Below are positions 9,631 through 18,373 of a DNA stretch of 64,000 nucleotides, one piece after another. The notes under the pieces were generated by a model. The model had not been told where the DNA came from. It saw nothing but the letters and a program-made list of their open reading frames with translations, and did no database searches. The position numbers and the translations under genes are program-made. Each line of letters starts with the position of its first letter. Position 1 is the stretch's first letter. The stretch comes from MKUN01 sp964481425 (GTDB lineage Bacteria > Bacteroidota > Bacteroidia > Chitinophagales > Chitinophagaceae). The stretch spans positions 57,233 through 121,232 of the forward strand of contig CAYZTM010000008.1 in assembly GCA_964481425.1 (NCBI GenBank), given 5' to 3'.

Positions 9631-10167
9631 CTATTGCTTTATGGCTGTGCCGCGGTGGAAATAAACGTTTTCGCTGTCGCTCACCACGGTAAAGTTTATC
9701 TGCAACAGTGTGCTGTCGGTCTTGCTTTGTATGATGGTGCCCGTTGCAGTGTCCTTGATGTCACATAAGGGTTGGCCGTTATCGATGGTCGTATCGAGCA
9801 AAGCGCGATAGTATCGGTCAGCAGTGAACCATAAAGTATCATTACTACCTCCGCAAAAGCCTGTTACGAACAGTTTGGTCTTATCCAGCGGGTACAGGTG
9901 GAGGGTTAGCGGGTTGGCATACAGGAAAGTGCCATCCTTGAAGTATACAGAATCATTATAGGAGTAGGCTGATGAGAATACCTCCGTAGGATAAAAGCAG
10001 GTGGTATTGTCCGGTGTGCCGGGGAAATCCCAGTTATAGTTCACAGCCTCCGGGTCATTGCAGTAGGGCCGGTCAAGCCGTGAGTCGCTGACAGGTGTAT
10101 TAGTACTGCTTTTCTTACAGGCGAAAAGTAAACAAGAAAATATGATGAATAATGCTATTTGTCGCAT
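9631..10167 (-). CDS. Hypothetical lipoprotein
   Basis: A 178-residue protein with a clear lipoprotein signal: MRQIALFIIFSCLLFACKKS, lipobox LFAC with Cys17. The mature part begins with a Ser/Thr-rich linker and contains YCNDPEAVNYNWDFPGTPDNTTCFYP, a pattern seen in short Cys-containing repeats of secreted Bacteroidota proteins. No family could be named. It lies immediately upstream of ribE (7 bp), but the functional link, if any, is unknown. Confidence 0.75.
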   Translation of the reverse strand: MRQIALFIIFSCLLFACKKSSTNTPVSDSRLDRPYCNDPEAVNYNWDFPGTPDNTTCFYPTEVFSSAYSYNDSVYFKDGTFLYANPLTLHLYPLDKTKLFVTGFCGGSNDTLWFTADRYYRALLDTTIDNGQPLCDIKDTATGTIIQSKTDSTLLQINFTVVSDSENVYFHRGTAIKQ

Positions 10168-10213
10168 GGTCTGGCTCTCGATGACAATAATACTATAACG
10201 TAAGGATACTTAC

Positions 10214-10221
10214 CAAAATTA
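10214..10221 (-). promoter_or_regulatory. -7 box for the lipoprotein-ribE operon
   Basis: On the minus strand this reads TAATTTTG, an exact TAnnTTTG match, 46 bases before the lipoprotein ATG. No clear -33 element. It is back to back with the rpsU promoter. Confidence 0.45.
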
Positions 10222-10249
10222 TTCCGTTTAGTTTGTTGTTGTCGGAAAA

Positions 10250-10280
10250 TTTGGCCGTGCAGGAAAATTTCATATCTTTG
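10250..10280 (+). promoter_or_regulatory. rpsU promoter (TTTG-N19-TATCTTTG)
   Basis: TTTG at 10250-10253 and TATCTTTG at 10273-10280 are separated by exactly 19 bp, the classic Bacteroidota sigma-ABfr arrangement. The expected start near 10286 gives a leader of about 27 bases. Confidence 0.85.
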
Positions 10281-10312
10281 CCGTCCCAAAACAGTTAAAG
10301 GGGGTATATAAT

Positions 10313-10510
10313 ATGCTGATAATAGATTCAAAAGACTGCGAAAACATAGATAAGGCGCTTAAGAAGTACAAGAAAAAGTATGAGAAAGCCCGTATCCTGA
10401 ACCAGCTTCGCGACCGCCAGTCGTTTACTAAGCCTTCCATCAGGCGCCGTACACAGGTGTTGAAAGCTGTTTATCGCCAGCAGATGGCCTCAGGCAAATT
10501 CGAAGAATAG
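10313..10510 (+). CDS. rpsU: 30S ribosomal protein S21
   Basis: A 65-residue basic protein matching S21 throughout: KDCENIDKALKKYKKKYEKA followed by RQSFTKPSIRRRTQVLKAVY. In Bacteroidota, S21 sits near the anti-Shine-Dalgarno end of 16S rRNA, and these bacteria rarely use Shine-Dalgarno sequences. It heads the rpsU-xer-hpf block often conserved in this phylum; the tRNA cluster often found after hpf is absent here. Confidence 0.97.
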   Translation: MLIIDSKDCENIDKALKKYKKKYEKARILNQLRDRQSFTKPSIRRRTQVLKAVYRQQMASGKFEE

Positions 10511-10543
10511 CTTTTTAACAAAGCTATTGTAAAATAATACTTG

Positions 10544-10587
10544 TGCCTGCTATTGTAATTTAGTAAATTTACAATAGCAGGCATTTT
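10544..10587 (+). terminator. rpsU terminator hairpin abutting the recombinase start codon
   Basis: A perfect 15-bp stem (TGCCTGCTATTGTAA, 10544-10558, with its complement at 10569-10583) on a 10-base loop, followed by TTTTC. The 3' arm ends only 6 bases before the ATG of the recombinase at 10590, so it would cover the ribosome landing site on any read-through transcript. TAAATTTA at 10564-10571 inside the hairpin, with TTG at 10541, could be the recombinase promoter. Confidence 0.8.
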
Positions 10588-10589
10588 CT

Positions 10590-11483
10590 ATGTTTGAACA
10601 AAGGCTTACCGACTTTACACGATACCTGAAATTTGAGAAACGCTATTCTCAGCATACCCTAAAAGCATACGAAAAAGACTTACAACAATTTTTCACATAC
10701 GTTTCCGGCCAATTCAATATCGACGATATTCCGCATATCGCCCTGTTCCACATTCGTAGTTGGCTGGCAAGCCTGAAAGACGATGGGCAGACCGCCCGGA
10801 GCATCAACCGTAAGATATCCAGCCTCAGTTCCTTTTACAAATACTTGCTGAAGCAGCAGTTAGTTGAAAAAAACCTCGTCCGCCAGGTGCATGCACTTAA
10901 ATTGCCCGAGCACCTGCCTACCTTCCTCAAAGAGCCGGAGGTGGACAAGCTGCTGGAGGAGGTACAGTTTGAGGAGGGTTTCAAAGGCTTTACCGACCGC
11001 CTCATTTGCGACCTGCTCTACCAGGCCGGTATGCGCCGTGCCGAGTTGCAGCAATTGAAAGAGAAAGATGTAGAGTGGGGCCTGGGCCAGCTACGCATAT
11101 TGGGCAAAGGCAATAAGGAGCGCCTGGTGCCGGTGAGCCCTATGTTGTTGGAAACTATCAGGGAATATATAGCAGAGAAAAAGAAATTAGGCCATGACCG
11201 CGATCATTTATTGGTACTGGAAACAGGCCGACCTTTATATGCAGGCTATATATACAGGATAGTGAACAAGTACCTCGCAGAGAACGGCATTACGACCCTC
11301 AAGAAGAAAAGTCCCCATATTTTGCGGCACACTTTTGCTACTCATTTATTGAACAACGGGGCCAATATACAGGCTATTAAGGAACTGTTGGGGCATAGTA
11401 GCCTGGCAGCCACGCAGGTATATACACACAACAATATTGATAAACTGAAAGAAATTCATAAAACGAACCACCCGAGAGGGTAG
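10590..11483 (+). CDS. xerC: Tyrosine recombinase of the XerC/XerD type
   Basis: A site-specific recombinase of 297 residues, the normal Xer length, that resolves chromosome dimers at dif. The N-terminal SAM-like core-binding domain covers about 5-90. The catalytic domain holds all expected residues: R149 (AGMRRAEL), K173 (LGKGNKER), H243 and R246 (SPHILRHTFATHLL), H269 (LGHSS) and the nucleophile Y278 (QVYTH). Whether it is the XerC or XerD partner cannot be decided here. It lies between rpsU and hpf, which speaks for a chromosomal housekeeping role rather than a phage integrase. Confidence 0.9.
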   Translation: MFEQRLTDFTRYLKFEKRYSQHTLKAYEKDLQQFFTYVSGQFNIDDIPHIALFHIRSWLASLKDDGQTARSINRKISSLSSFYKYLLKQQLVEKNLVRQVHALKLPEHLPTFLKEPEVDKLLEEVQFEEGFKGFTDRLICDLLYQAGMRRAELQQLKEKDVEWGLGQLRILGKGNKERLVPVSPMLLETIREYIAEKKKLGHDRDHLLVLETGRPLYAGYIYRIVNKYLAENGITTLKKKSPHILRHTFATHLLNNGANIQAIKELLGHSSLAATQVYTHNNIDKLKEIHKTNHPRG

Positions 11484-11511
11484 GACATTGTTAACCTAAA
11501 AAAGTACAATT

Positions 11512-11814
11512 ATGAACGTGCAAATCCAATCCGTGCACTTTGATGCTGACAGCAAATTGATGGAACATGTAAGGACAAAAGTGGACAAGCTCAAGACCTT
11601 TCACGACCATATCATTGGCGTAGAGGTTTACCTGAAGCTCGATAACGTAGTGCACCAGATAAAGGATAAGGTTGCAGAGATAAAGGTGTATGTGCCCCGG
11701 CACTCCTTCTTCGTGAAGCACCAGAGCAAAACATTCGAAGAATCATTCGATACTGCATTCAATTCACTGGTTAACCAGGTGAAACGTCAGAAAGAAAAGC
11801 TTACGATGGCTTAA
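11512..11814 (+). CDS. hpf: Ribosome hibernation-promoting factor, short form
   Basis: A 100-residue HPF/YfiA family protein that binds the 30S decoding region and silences or dimerises ribosomes in stationary phase. Starts MNVQIQSVHFDADSKLMEHV and has the alpha-beta pattern VEVYLKL...VAEIKVYVPRHSFFV, then SFDTAFNSLVNQVKRQKEK. The C-terminal dimerisation domain of long HPF is absent. It lies 28 bp after the recombinase and is probably in the same transcript. Confidence 0.92.
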   Translation: MNVQIQSVHFDADSKLMEHVRTKVDKLKTFHDHIIGVEVYLKLDNVVHQIKDKVAEIKVYVPRHSFFVKHQSKTFEESFDTAFNSLVNQVKRQKEKLTMA

Positions 11815-11833
11815 ACCCATTTTATCTGATTTA

Positions 11834-11870
11834 AAGGTCCGGTCCCTCAAAGGCCGGCCCTTTTATTTTA
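11834..11870 (+). terminator. hpf terminator
   Basis: An 11-bp stem with one mismatch and one wobble (AAGGTCCGGTC / GGCCGGCCCTT), followed by TTATTTTA. Confidence 0.82.
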
Positions 11871-11944
11871 AGCCCCTCCTGTTGCAGGCATAGCCCGAAA
11901 AGCTTAATTTGCAAAGAATACATCACTTTATATTGATAAAGGTT

Positions 11945-13060
11945 ATGTCTAAAAAAGTACTCGCGGCTTTATCCGCCGCAACCATCTTATTCAGCTCCTG
12001 TACCAACAAAATGAGCTCAGATGATCCCCTGCCCGCAACGTCATACCCCAACGTTATCATGGGCAGTCAGAATCAATTGGTGTATGCTTTCGATCCTGTG
12101 AGTGGTAAGAAGCATTGGGAATATGCGCTGAATGCCAACTTAAAGTCATCACCGCTGCTGCATGCCGGCAGTCTGTACCTGCCTGCGCAGGACGGTTCCA
12201 TCCATAAGGTCGATCCGCAGAGCGGTAAGCTGGTCAGTAAGATAACATTGGGTGGTACCTTATCAGCTACACCTCTTGCGGATGGCAGTAAAATGTATAT
12301 CGTTGGCGATAATGGGATCCTTTATTGTATCAACCTTTCGGATAACTCAATTGATTGGCAATACAATACCAATATTCCGAACACTAACAGCTCATCACCC
12401 GCCATATCCGGCAACAATGTGGTATTCGGTGCAGCAGATGGTAAGGTTTACGCTGTGGATAAAGCAAGCGGTAGCCTGTCCTGGACCTATGATGCGGGTG
12501 CAGGGAATATCTTTTCTTCATCCCCTGTTGTTAGTGGCAGCCATATCTATATAGGCAACCATGATACTTATTTATACGCCCTCAATGCCGATGGCAGCCT
12601 GCAATGGAAGTACAAGACCGGTGATAAAATAGAAAGCTCTCCTATTGCCTATGCAGGTAATATTATTGTAGGCAGTGATGATTTTAAGCTGCATTGCGTG
12701 GATAGCGCCAGTGGCCTGGTACGCTGGACCTATACTACTAAGGAAAGGGTCATTTCATCACCTTATGCTTATGCGCAGGTAATTTATTTTGCCAGCTACG
12801 ACGATAGCCTCTATGCTGTCCGCATCAACGACGGAGGGCGCAAATGGGCATTCCCCACGGGTGGCCTTATACGCTCTTCGCCCCTGGTTTACGATGGCCG
12901 CATCTATTTCGGTAGCTACGACAAGACCTTTTACGCACTTGATACAGCCGGTGGTAAGATCAGCTGGATACAGAATATGAATGGTGTCATGGACTGCTCC
13001 CCTGTCATTGACGACCTGAGTGGTGAAGGACACAACTCATCCATCAGCGGGATGCAGTAA
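11945..13060 (+). CDS. PQQ-like beta-propeller lipoprotein
   Basis: An envelope lipoprotein of about 371 residues. The ATG at 11945 is chosen because it gives a clean lipoprotein signal (MSKKVLAALSAATILFSSC, Cys19); in-frame upstream codons back to a TTG at 11909 do not. The mature part is an eight-bladed propeller: eight repeats of the form xYAxDxxSGxxxWxY, e.g. VYAFDPVSGKKHWEY, LYALNADGSLQWKYKT and FYALDTAGGKISWIQ. The fold is that of BamB and PQQ dehydrogenases, but catalytic dehydrogenase residues are not evident, so it is more likely a scaffold or binding protein. No partner gene is adjacent. Confidence 0.85.
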   Translation: MSKKVLAALSAATILFSSCTNKMSSDDPLPATSYPNVIMGSQNQLVYAFDPVSGKKHWEYALNANLKSSPLLHAGSLYLPAQDGSIHKVDPQSGKLVSKITLGGTLSATPLADGSKMYIVGDNGILYCINLSDNSIDWQYNTNIPNTNSSSPAISGNNVVFGAADGKVYAVDKASGSLSWTYDAGAGNIFSSSPVVSGSHIYIGNHDTYLYALNADGSLQWKYKTGDKIESSPIAYAGNIIVGSDDFKLHCVDSASGLVRWTYTTKERVISSPYAYAQVIYFASYDDSLYAVRINDGGRKWAFPTGGLIRSSPLVYDGRIYFGSYDKTFYALDTAGGKISWIQNMNGVMDCSPVIDDLSGEGHNSSISGMQ

Positions 13061-13080
13061 AAGCACTTGATTTTAATATT

Positions 13081-13115
13081 GCAGGCCCTGTCATATGCGG
13101 GGCCTGCTTCATATT
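13081..13115 (+). terminator. Terminator of the propeller lipoprotein gene
   Basis: A 10-bp stem with one wobble (GCAGGCCCTG / CGGGGCCTGC) on a 7-base loop, followed by a T-containing tail. Confidence 0.8.
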
Positions 13116-13195
13116 GATTAACATAAAATTTATAAGCGTCGGGCGAGGGCAGCTATTAGTTTGCTATCTTTATTTACCAAAATACCGCGCAGCAA

Positions 13196-14560
13196 ATGCT
13201 GTATGCCATTGTAGATATCGAGACCACGGGTAGTTATGCCGCAGGCAATGGCATTACCGAGATCGCTATCGTGATACATGATGGTAAGAAAGTACTCAAT
13301 TTTTACGAGACTCTCATCAACCCACAACAGCCGATACCCATATTCATACAGTCACTTACAGGCATCTCCAATGCTATGGTTGCCAATGCACCCTTGTTCG
13401 ATGAGGTAGCGGCGCAGGTCTATGAATTGTTGCAGGATAAGATATTTGTGGCCCACAATGTCAATTTCGACTATTCATTCATACGGCATCACCTTTTGCA
13501 GCGCGGCTATGAGCTTGATCTTAAGAAGCTGTGTACGGTTCGGCTCTCACGCAAGATAATGCCGGGCCTTGCCGGCTATAGTCTCGGTAAGCTGTGCCAC
13601 CAGCTCGATATCAATCTTGCTAATCACCACCGTGCCGGTGGTGATGCCCTGGCTACGGCAGAGTTGTTCCGCATGCTGATTGAGCAGGATAAGAATGATG
13701 TGATAGCCGGTATGCTCAAGGGTCGTAACCGCGAACAATACCTGCCTCCGCACCTACCTGTAGAACAACTAGACAATCTACCGCGGGTACCCGGTGTGTA
13801 CTACTTCTACGACGTGAAAGGTAAAATAGTGTATGTAGGCAAGGCTAATAATATCTTTAAACGGGTAAAAAGCCATTTCTCCAATAACAAGCCTTCAAAG
13901 CAGAAACAGGATTTCCTGCGCGAGATACACCGTATCAGCTATAAAGAATGTGCTACGGAATTGATGGCGCATATCCTGGAGAGCACTGAGATACGCAGGC
14001 TTTGGCCCATCTTCAATCGCAGCCAGCGTGGCTATTTGCCGCGCTTCGGCCTCTTTGTTTATGAGGACAGGCAGGGCTTTAAGCGTTTTGCTATAGAGAA
14101 GAACAAGCAGTATTTCAAACCATTATACACTTTTAACTCACTGAATGAAGGTCATCGCTGGTTGCGCCAGCTTATTGACGAGTTTGGTCTTTGCTCCCGC
14201 CTATGCCATATGGCCAGCGTTTGTACTCATGATATACCTGCTGAAAGCTGTAAAGAAGGTTGTCCTGCACGTGCAGGAGTAGTGAGTTATAATAAGAAAG
14301 TGGTGAAGGCCATTCAGTGGATCGAGGATCATTTGCCCACCTTTGCGCTGGTTGACAAAGGTATGGACGATAACGAGGAGAGTTGCATATTGATAAAAGG
14401 TGGCAACTTTTATGGTATGGGCTATATCAGCGACCGCCGTAGTTTGAAAAATATAGACCTCTTACAGCAGCAGCTCGAGCCCCTGCAGGATAACGATTAC
14501 ATCCGCAATCTTGTATTCAAATACGCTGCAGAATTTCCGGAGAAGTGCGTGTCGTTTTAA
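13196..14560 (+). CDS. DnaQ-like exonuclease fused to a GIY-YIG nuclease
   Basis: A 454-residue nuclease. The N-terminal DEDDh 3'-5' exonuclease domain (about 2-165) has exo I VDIETTG (D7, E9), exo II HNVNFDYSFI and exo III HHRAGGDALATAEL. A GIY-YIG domain follows (about 195-275: LPRVPGVYYFYDVKGKIVYVGKANNIFKRV), as in UvrC and Cho. The C-terminal part has a Cys-containing block (CTHDIPAESCKEGCPAR). The combination of a proofreading-type exonuclease with a UvrC-type incision domain is known in several phyla and is usually taken as a repair nuclease. The gene is monocistronic; TATCTTTA at 13165 is a plausible imperfect -7 box. Confidence 0.87.
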   Translation: MLYAIVDIETTGSYAAGNGITEIAIVIHDGKKVLNFYETLINPQQPIPIFIQSLTGISNAMVANAPLFDEVAAQVYELLQDKIFVAHNVNFDYSFIRHHLLQRGYELDLKKLCTVRLSRKIMPGLAGYSLGKLCHQLDINLANHHRAGGDALATAELFRMLIEQDKNDVIAGMLKGRNREQYLPPHLPVEQLDNLPRVPGVYYFYDVKGKIVYVGKANNIFKRVKSHFSNNKPSKQKQDFLREIHRISYKECATELMAHILESTEIRRLWPIFNRSQRGYLPRFGLFVYEDRQGFKRFAIEKNKQYFKPLYTFNSLNEGHRWLRQLIDEFGLCSRLCHMASVCTHDIPAESCKEGCPARAGVVSYNKKVVKAIQWIEDHLPTFALVDKGMDDNEESCILIKGGNFYGMGYISDRRSLKNIDLLQQQLEPLQDNDYIRNLVFKYAAEFPEKCVSF

Positions 14561-14566
14561 ATGATA

Positions 14567-16600
14567 CTACTGTGCCAGCCAATACTTTCTTAGTAGCCAT
14601 TCGGCAGTAGCAAACGCTAATAGCAGGAAGAAATACCATTTCCAGTCAACCAGTGGTACGGTGTCTGTATCCGTTTCTATTACGGGTTTTATGTTCTCGT
14701 TATGCACTATGCTGTCGTAGAGTGCGCCGATATTTTGTGCAGGTACAAGACTGCCCTTGTACTTTTTGGCGATGCCATACAGCAGGGGATAGTCTGCGCC
14801 GTTTTCCATTAGCTCGAGCGGTACGCTTTCTATCACGAAGCTGCCCGATGAGCTGTATTCTTTGCCATTGTAGGTACAATGTGCACTATAAGAGTAAGTT
14901 CCTCCCGCCCATATCCCTATGTTCAGGCGGTATGCGTTCCCTGATCGTTCAAAGGTGAATGCCTGTTTACGTCCGCTGCTGTCTGTTATCGTTAGCTGCA
15001 CGTCCGGCGTGTTGACCTGTTCGTTATTGGCATTCAGCAGGTAGGCATTCAGTGTCACAGCCTCCTGGTCGCTCCATACATGCTTGGGCATGCTCACCTG
15101 GAAGGGCCGCTCATTGGCATTGGCCGACAGGAACGATATGGTTTGCCGGATACATTCATCGATCACATTGTGGTTGCCGAAGTTGCGGTACTCATACACA
15201 CGCCAACGCCAAAGCCCCTCACCGGCCGTGAAGGCAACCGGCGGATTGCCCTGCTCTAAGAACCATAGTGGCGCACCATTACCCCCACGCTGACGGAAAA
15301 GGGCCATAGCATTGGGTGGCTCCTGTATGAAGCCTGCCGGTACGCTAAGAGGTGGCATCTTGTCAAACACCGCCTGCATGTTGGCAGGTAGTAAGAAGAG
15401 GTTGAAGCTGCTGTTATAAGCAGGCAAAACATCATGCGGGGGCGCTGCATTCAGTTCCAGCTTCCCCAATGATCTTATTTGCGATAATGCAGCCTCATTT
15501 GTTTTGTTGCTCAATATATACCATACCGGTTTATGCAGCTGTTGCAATTGCTTTATTACAGCTGTGTTTTGTGCAGGTAGCCCGTGCAGGATGATCACCT
15601 GGTACTTGTCCAGGTCGGCAGGCAGCAGGTCACCGTTGCTGGATGTCAGTTTGTAATTCTCCATCCCTGCCAGTGCTTCTTTGATAGCATTCACATCCGG
15701 GTTAGGTGCCACAGAGGCCAGTAGTATGTTTCGTTTCTCTTCGGTCACCTCTACGAAGATATCGCGCCGGTTGTTTGTGCTGTTTTGCTCTCCTTCGGCA
15801 ACAGGGGCACTTATTGTATAGTGGTGCATCCCGGCTTTATCAGCCTTAATGGTAAATGATATGGACTTATCATACCGGTCATTTACAATATTTAGTGTTG
15901 CGCTACCAATAGTATTGCCGTTCTCGCTGAGCTGCACATTATTGTTGTACCCCTTGCATAGGCTGGCCACTATATCCGCTCTTATCTCGAACTGGCTGTT
16001 GAGCGATACGATATTGTTGGCATACAGCTGTGTGATGCGCAGGTCTTTTTGTACACTGCTGTCACCTATGGCAACTGAATAAATGGAATTATGCAGCGAT
16101 AGTTGCTGTTGTAGTGGATTGACGCCCTGGTTGAAACGCCCGTCGCTGGCTAGTATAATTGCGCCCAGGTTTTGCATCCCGTAAAATTCCTCCGCCCGTG
16201 AGAGAGCGTTCGATATATCGGTTGCATTTTGATTATAGTGGAAAGCACTGTCTGTTTGTATATTCCCGCCAAATCCCCAGGTAACTACTTTATACTTGCC
16301 CGATAATTTATCAATGAGTGCCTGTGCATTTTTGTGATAGCTGTTTGAGTCTTTTCCCAATGCCACCCCTGCTGAGCGGGAGTTGTCCTGCATGAATAGA
16401 ATAATGGGCTTTTCGGTTTCATTGCGGGTGATGGTCAGTGCCGGGGCCAGCAGGAGCAATAGCGCCAGTAGCACCACGATGCCCCGAAGCAGGGCCGTAA
16501 GCCAGGGCTGGGGTACGGCCCGCCTTGCATCAGCCCGGTAAACCCAGTAGCCGGCTGCAGCGGATAAGACAATAGCTATGGTCCAGAGCAGGAATTGCAT
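14567..16600 (-). CDS. VWA-like membrane protein
   Basis: A 677-residue membrane protein. Two N-terminal transmembrane segments (about 2-20 and 36-58) are followed by a von Willebrand A-like region (IILFMQDNSRSAG at about 70, IILASDGRFNQG at about 150, the MIDAS-type DxSxS being altered to DNSRS), a large extracytoplasmic beta-rich middle and a C-terminal transmembrane helix (WKWYFFLLLAFATAEWLL). The layout is that of Bacteroidota BatA/B-like or glutamine-amidotransferase-like membrane proteins. No MoxR ATPase is adjacent. It converges on the exonuclease gene with a 6-bp gap, leaving no space for a terminator. Confidence 0.75.
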   Translation of the reverse strand: MQFLLWTIAIVLSAAAGYWVYRADARRAVPQPWLTALLRGIVVLLALLLLLAPALTITRNETEKPIILFMQDNSRSAGVALGKDSNSYHKNAQALIDKLSGKYKVVTWGFGGNIQTDSAFHYNQNATDISNALSRAEEFYGMQNLGAIILASDGRFNQGVNPLQQQLSLHNSIYSVAIGDSSVQKDLRITQLYANNIVSLNSQFEIRADIVASLCKGYNNNVQLSENGNTIGSATLNIVNDRYDKSISFTIKADKAGMHHYTISAPVAEGEQNSTNNRRDIFVEVTEEKRNILLASVAPNPDVNAIKEALAGMENYKLTSSNGDLLPADLDKYQVIILHGLPAQNTAVIKQLQQLHKPVWYILSNKTNEAALSQIRSLGKLELNAAPPHDVLPAYNSSFNLFLLPANMQAVFDKMPPLSVPAGFIQEPPNAMALFRQRGGNGAPLWFLEQGNPPVAFTAGEGLWRWRVYEYRNFGNHNVIDECIRQTISFLSANANERPFQVSMPKHVWSDQEAVTLNAYLLNANNEQVNTPDVQLTITDSSGRKQAFTFERSGNAYRLNIGIWAGGTYSYSAHCTYNGKEYSSSGSFVIESVPLELMENGADYPLLYGIAKKYKGSLVPAQNIGALYDSIVHNENIKPVIETDTDTVPLVDWKWYFFLLLAFATAEWLLRKYWLAQ

Positions 16601-16688
16601 TAAGACGGCAATCTAAATAAATTTTCAACAAGGGAATGATAATAAAGCTGTAAAAATGAAATATCGCGAATTACGATATGCACCGGCT

Positions 16689-17759
16689 TTACAGGTCTTT
16701 AGCTATCGGACTGGCTGCTATACTCTTGTTCTTTTTGCTTTCCATGTATGGAGTGTAGTATTCGGCATAGAACTGTTTCTTGGCATCGCGGTATTCGCTT
16801 ACTCCGCCTATCATGCTCAGCAGTTTTATATAGCACCAGGCAAGGTCCAGTTGGTAGGGCATAAAGCCGCTCCTGGCACTCCTCGGGAACAGGTGGTGGT
16901 TATTATGCCACTCGCCGGCTACATAGCCCGGCCAGTATTGGTTGATCGACATATCATCCCAGTTGAAATCAGTGCCTTCTTTTCGTTTGTCTTTGCCTTT
17001 GCCATGGCCTTCAAAATTAAAGGTGCGCACACCTACTGCCCAGAAAAAAGCACTTGCAAATAAGGTAACCGCCAGGGCGTGACCACCCACCAGGTAAAAG
17101 ACAAGGTACCAGAACGACCAGTTCAGCACCCAGTGCAGCAAGGTCCTGCCCGGGTTGGCTATAGAGCCCCATTTCAGGTATTGGGCATAGCTATTGGGTT
17201 TCACACCTGTATGTTCCACCAGCTTTACCACTTTTTCATAATCTTCTTCGCTAAGGTCTTTGGCTATGGGTTGATGATTCACATCGGCCAGGAAGCAATA
17301 CAGGAAGCCCGCATTGGCATTATAGGGATCGCCTGGTTGGTCCGATTTCGCATGGTGCACCTGGTGCGATACGATATAGGTCTCCTCAGGTACTACCTTG
17401 ATCACAAAGTTCTGGGTAAAGAAGCGCCAGAATTTATTACTGAATTTATAGGCCCTGTGTGTGCCATACCTGTGGTACCATATGGTGCCATGCGTGCCCA
17501 TCAGTACCATGCTGTATAAAAAACCTATCCCTAATAACCACCAGTTAAAGTACTTGAACAGGAACAGGAAAAAGAAAGGCATTAGGCATAGTACCTGCCC
17601 CCAGCTGAAAAAAGACAACCAGCGTTTGCGGTCATTGAAAATATTTAGCCGCGTAAAGAATTCCCGCAGTATCTGCCTGTTCGTAGGCTTGATAAGCTTC
17701 CCTTCGTGGTCTTGCCATCCATAGGACGGCGGCTGCAGCACATGGTCTAAAAACGCCAT
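16689..17759 (-). CDS. Membrane fatty acid (acyl-CoA/acyl-lipid) desaturase
   Basis: A di-iron integral membrane desaturase of 356 residues that introduces a double bond into acyl chains, adjusting membrane fluidity. All three histidine boxes are present: HRYGTH (H96-H101), HQVHH (132-136) and HNNHH near residue 295. Hydrophobic spans at about 52-90 and 215-245 give the four-helix topology of the delta-9 family. The regiospecificity cannot be read from sequence. It stands alone; the 16601-16688 gap on its 3' side holds nothing recognisable. Confidence 0.92.
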   Translation of the reverse strand: MAFLDHVLQPPSYGWQDHEGKLIKPTNRQILREFFTRLNIFNDRKRWLSFFSWGQVLCLMPFFFLFLFKYFNWWLLGIGFLYSMVLMGTHGTIWYHRYGTHRAYKFSNKFWRFFTQNFVIKVVPEETYIVSHQVHHAKSDQPGDPYNANAGFLYCFLADVNHQPIAKDLSEEDYEKVVKLVEHTGVKPNSYAQYLKWGSIANPGRTLLHWVLNWSFWYLVFYLVGGHALAVTLFASAFFWAVGVRTFNFEGHGKGKDKRKEGTDFNWDDMSINQYWPGYVAGEWHNNHHLFPRSARSGFMPYQLDLAWCYIKLLSMIGGVSEYRDAKKQFYAEYYTPYMESKKNKSIAASPIAKDL

Positions 17760-17872
17760 TAAATGATTTTAATTATTATCTGAAAGTTAACAAGATACGA
17801 TTAATGGGCGTATAAATTGTAGCAATAATACCGATGACCTAAAATTTGTTATTTGCATCAAATAATTATAGC

Positions 17873-18367
17873 ATGGCAATGAATAACGCACTGGTAGCAG
17901 AACTGAAACATGAAGCCGCCAATACAAGAAAGATATTGGAGCGGGTACCTGTAGAACAATATGCCTGGAAACCGCACGAAAAGTCAATGGATTTAAAAAG
18001 AATAGCGGTACACCTTGCAGACTTACCGGTTTGGGTCAACAGGGTGTTGGAGATAGATGACCTGGACTTTGCCGCCCTGAAGTACGATCCCGCCCCGGTA
18101 AAAGACACTAAAGAGATAGTGGAGCTTTTTGATAAAAGGATAGCAGAAGCCGCAGAATTGCTGGCGAATGCCACTGATGAAAAGCTCCGTGAAAAATGGG
18201 TGCTGCGCCGTGGCGATCATATCATTGCAGAAATGCCCCGCGCCGTGGCGATACGCAATCTATATATGAACCACAGCATACATCATCGGGGTCAGCTTAG
18301 CGTTTACCTGCGCTTGCTCGATGTAGCCGTGCCCGGTATGTATGGCCCCAGTGCCGATGAGAAATAA
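17873..18367 (+). CDS. DinB superfamily protein
   Basis: A 164-residue four-helix metal-binding protein of the DinB/DfsB type. The ATG at 17873 is preferred to the TTG at 17846. The three expected metal-ligand regions are visible: HLADLPVWVN (His near 45) and the C-terminal NHSIHHRGQLSVYLR with two histidines spaced as in the family. Family members include thiol S-transferases (bacillithiol- or mycothiol-dependent), but many have no known reaction. It is tail-to-tail with pfkA, 6 bp apart. Confidence 0.87.
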   Translation: MAMNNALVAELKHEAANTRKILERVPVEQYAWKPHEKSMDLKRIAVHLADLPVWVNRVLEIDDLDFAALKYDPAPVKDTKEIVELFDKRIAEAAELLANATDEKLREKWVLRRGDHIIAEMPRAVAIRNLYMNHSIHHRGQLSVYLRLLDVAVPGMYGPSADEK

Positions 18368-18373
18368 TATTGT

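Noticed and set aside
9624..10250. FMN riboswitch upstream of ribE
   Set aside because: ribE follows a lipoprotein gene by 7 bp, and no conserved RFN-element core was seen upstream of that gene.
10544..10583. Inverted repeat before the Xer gene as a dif recombination site
   Set aside because: Arms of 15 bp and a 10-base centre do not fit the 11-6-11 dif layout; a terminator for rpsU explains it better.
11815..11944. tRNA cluster expected after hpf in Bacteroidota
   Set aside because: The interval holds only a terminator; no tRNA-like sequence is present.
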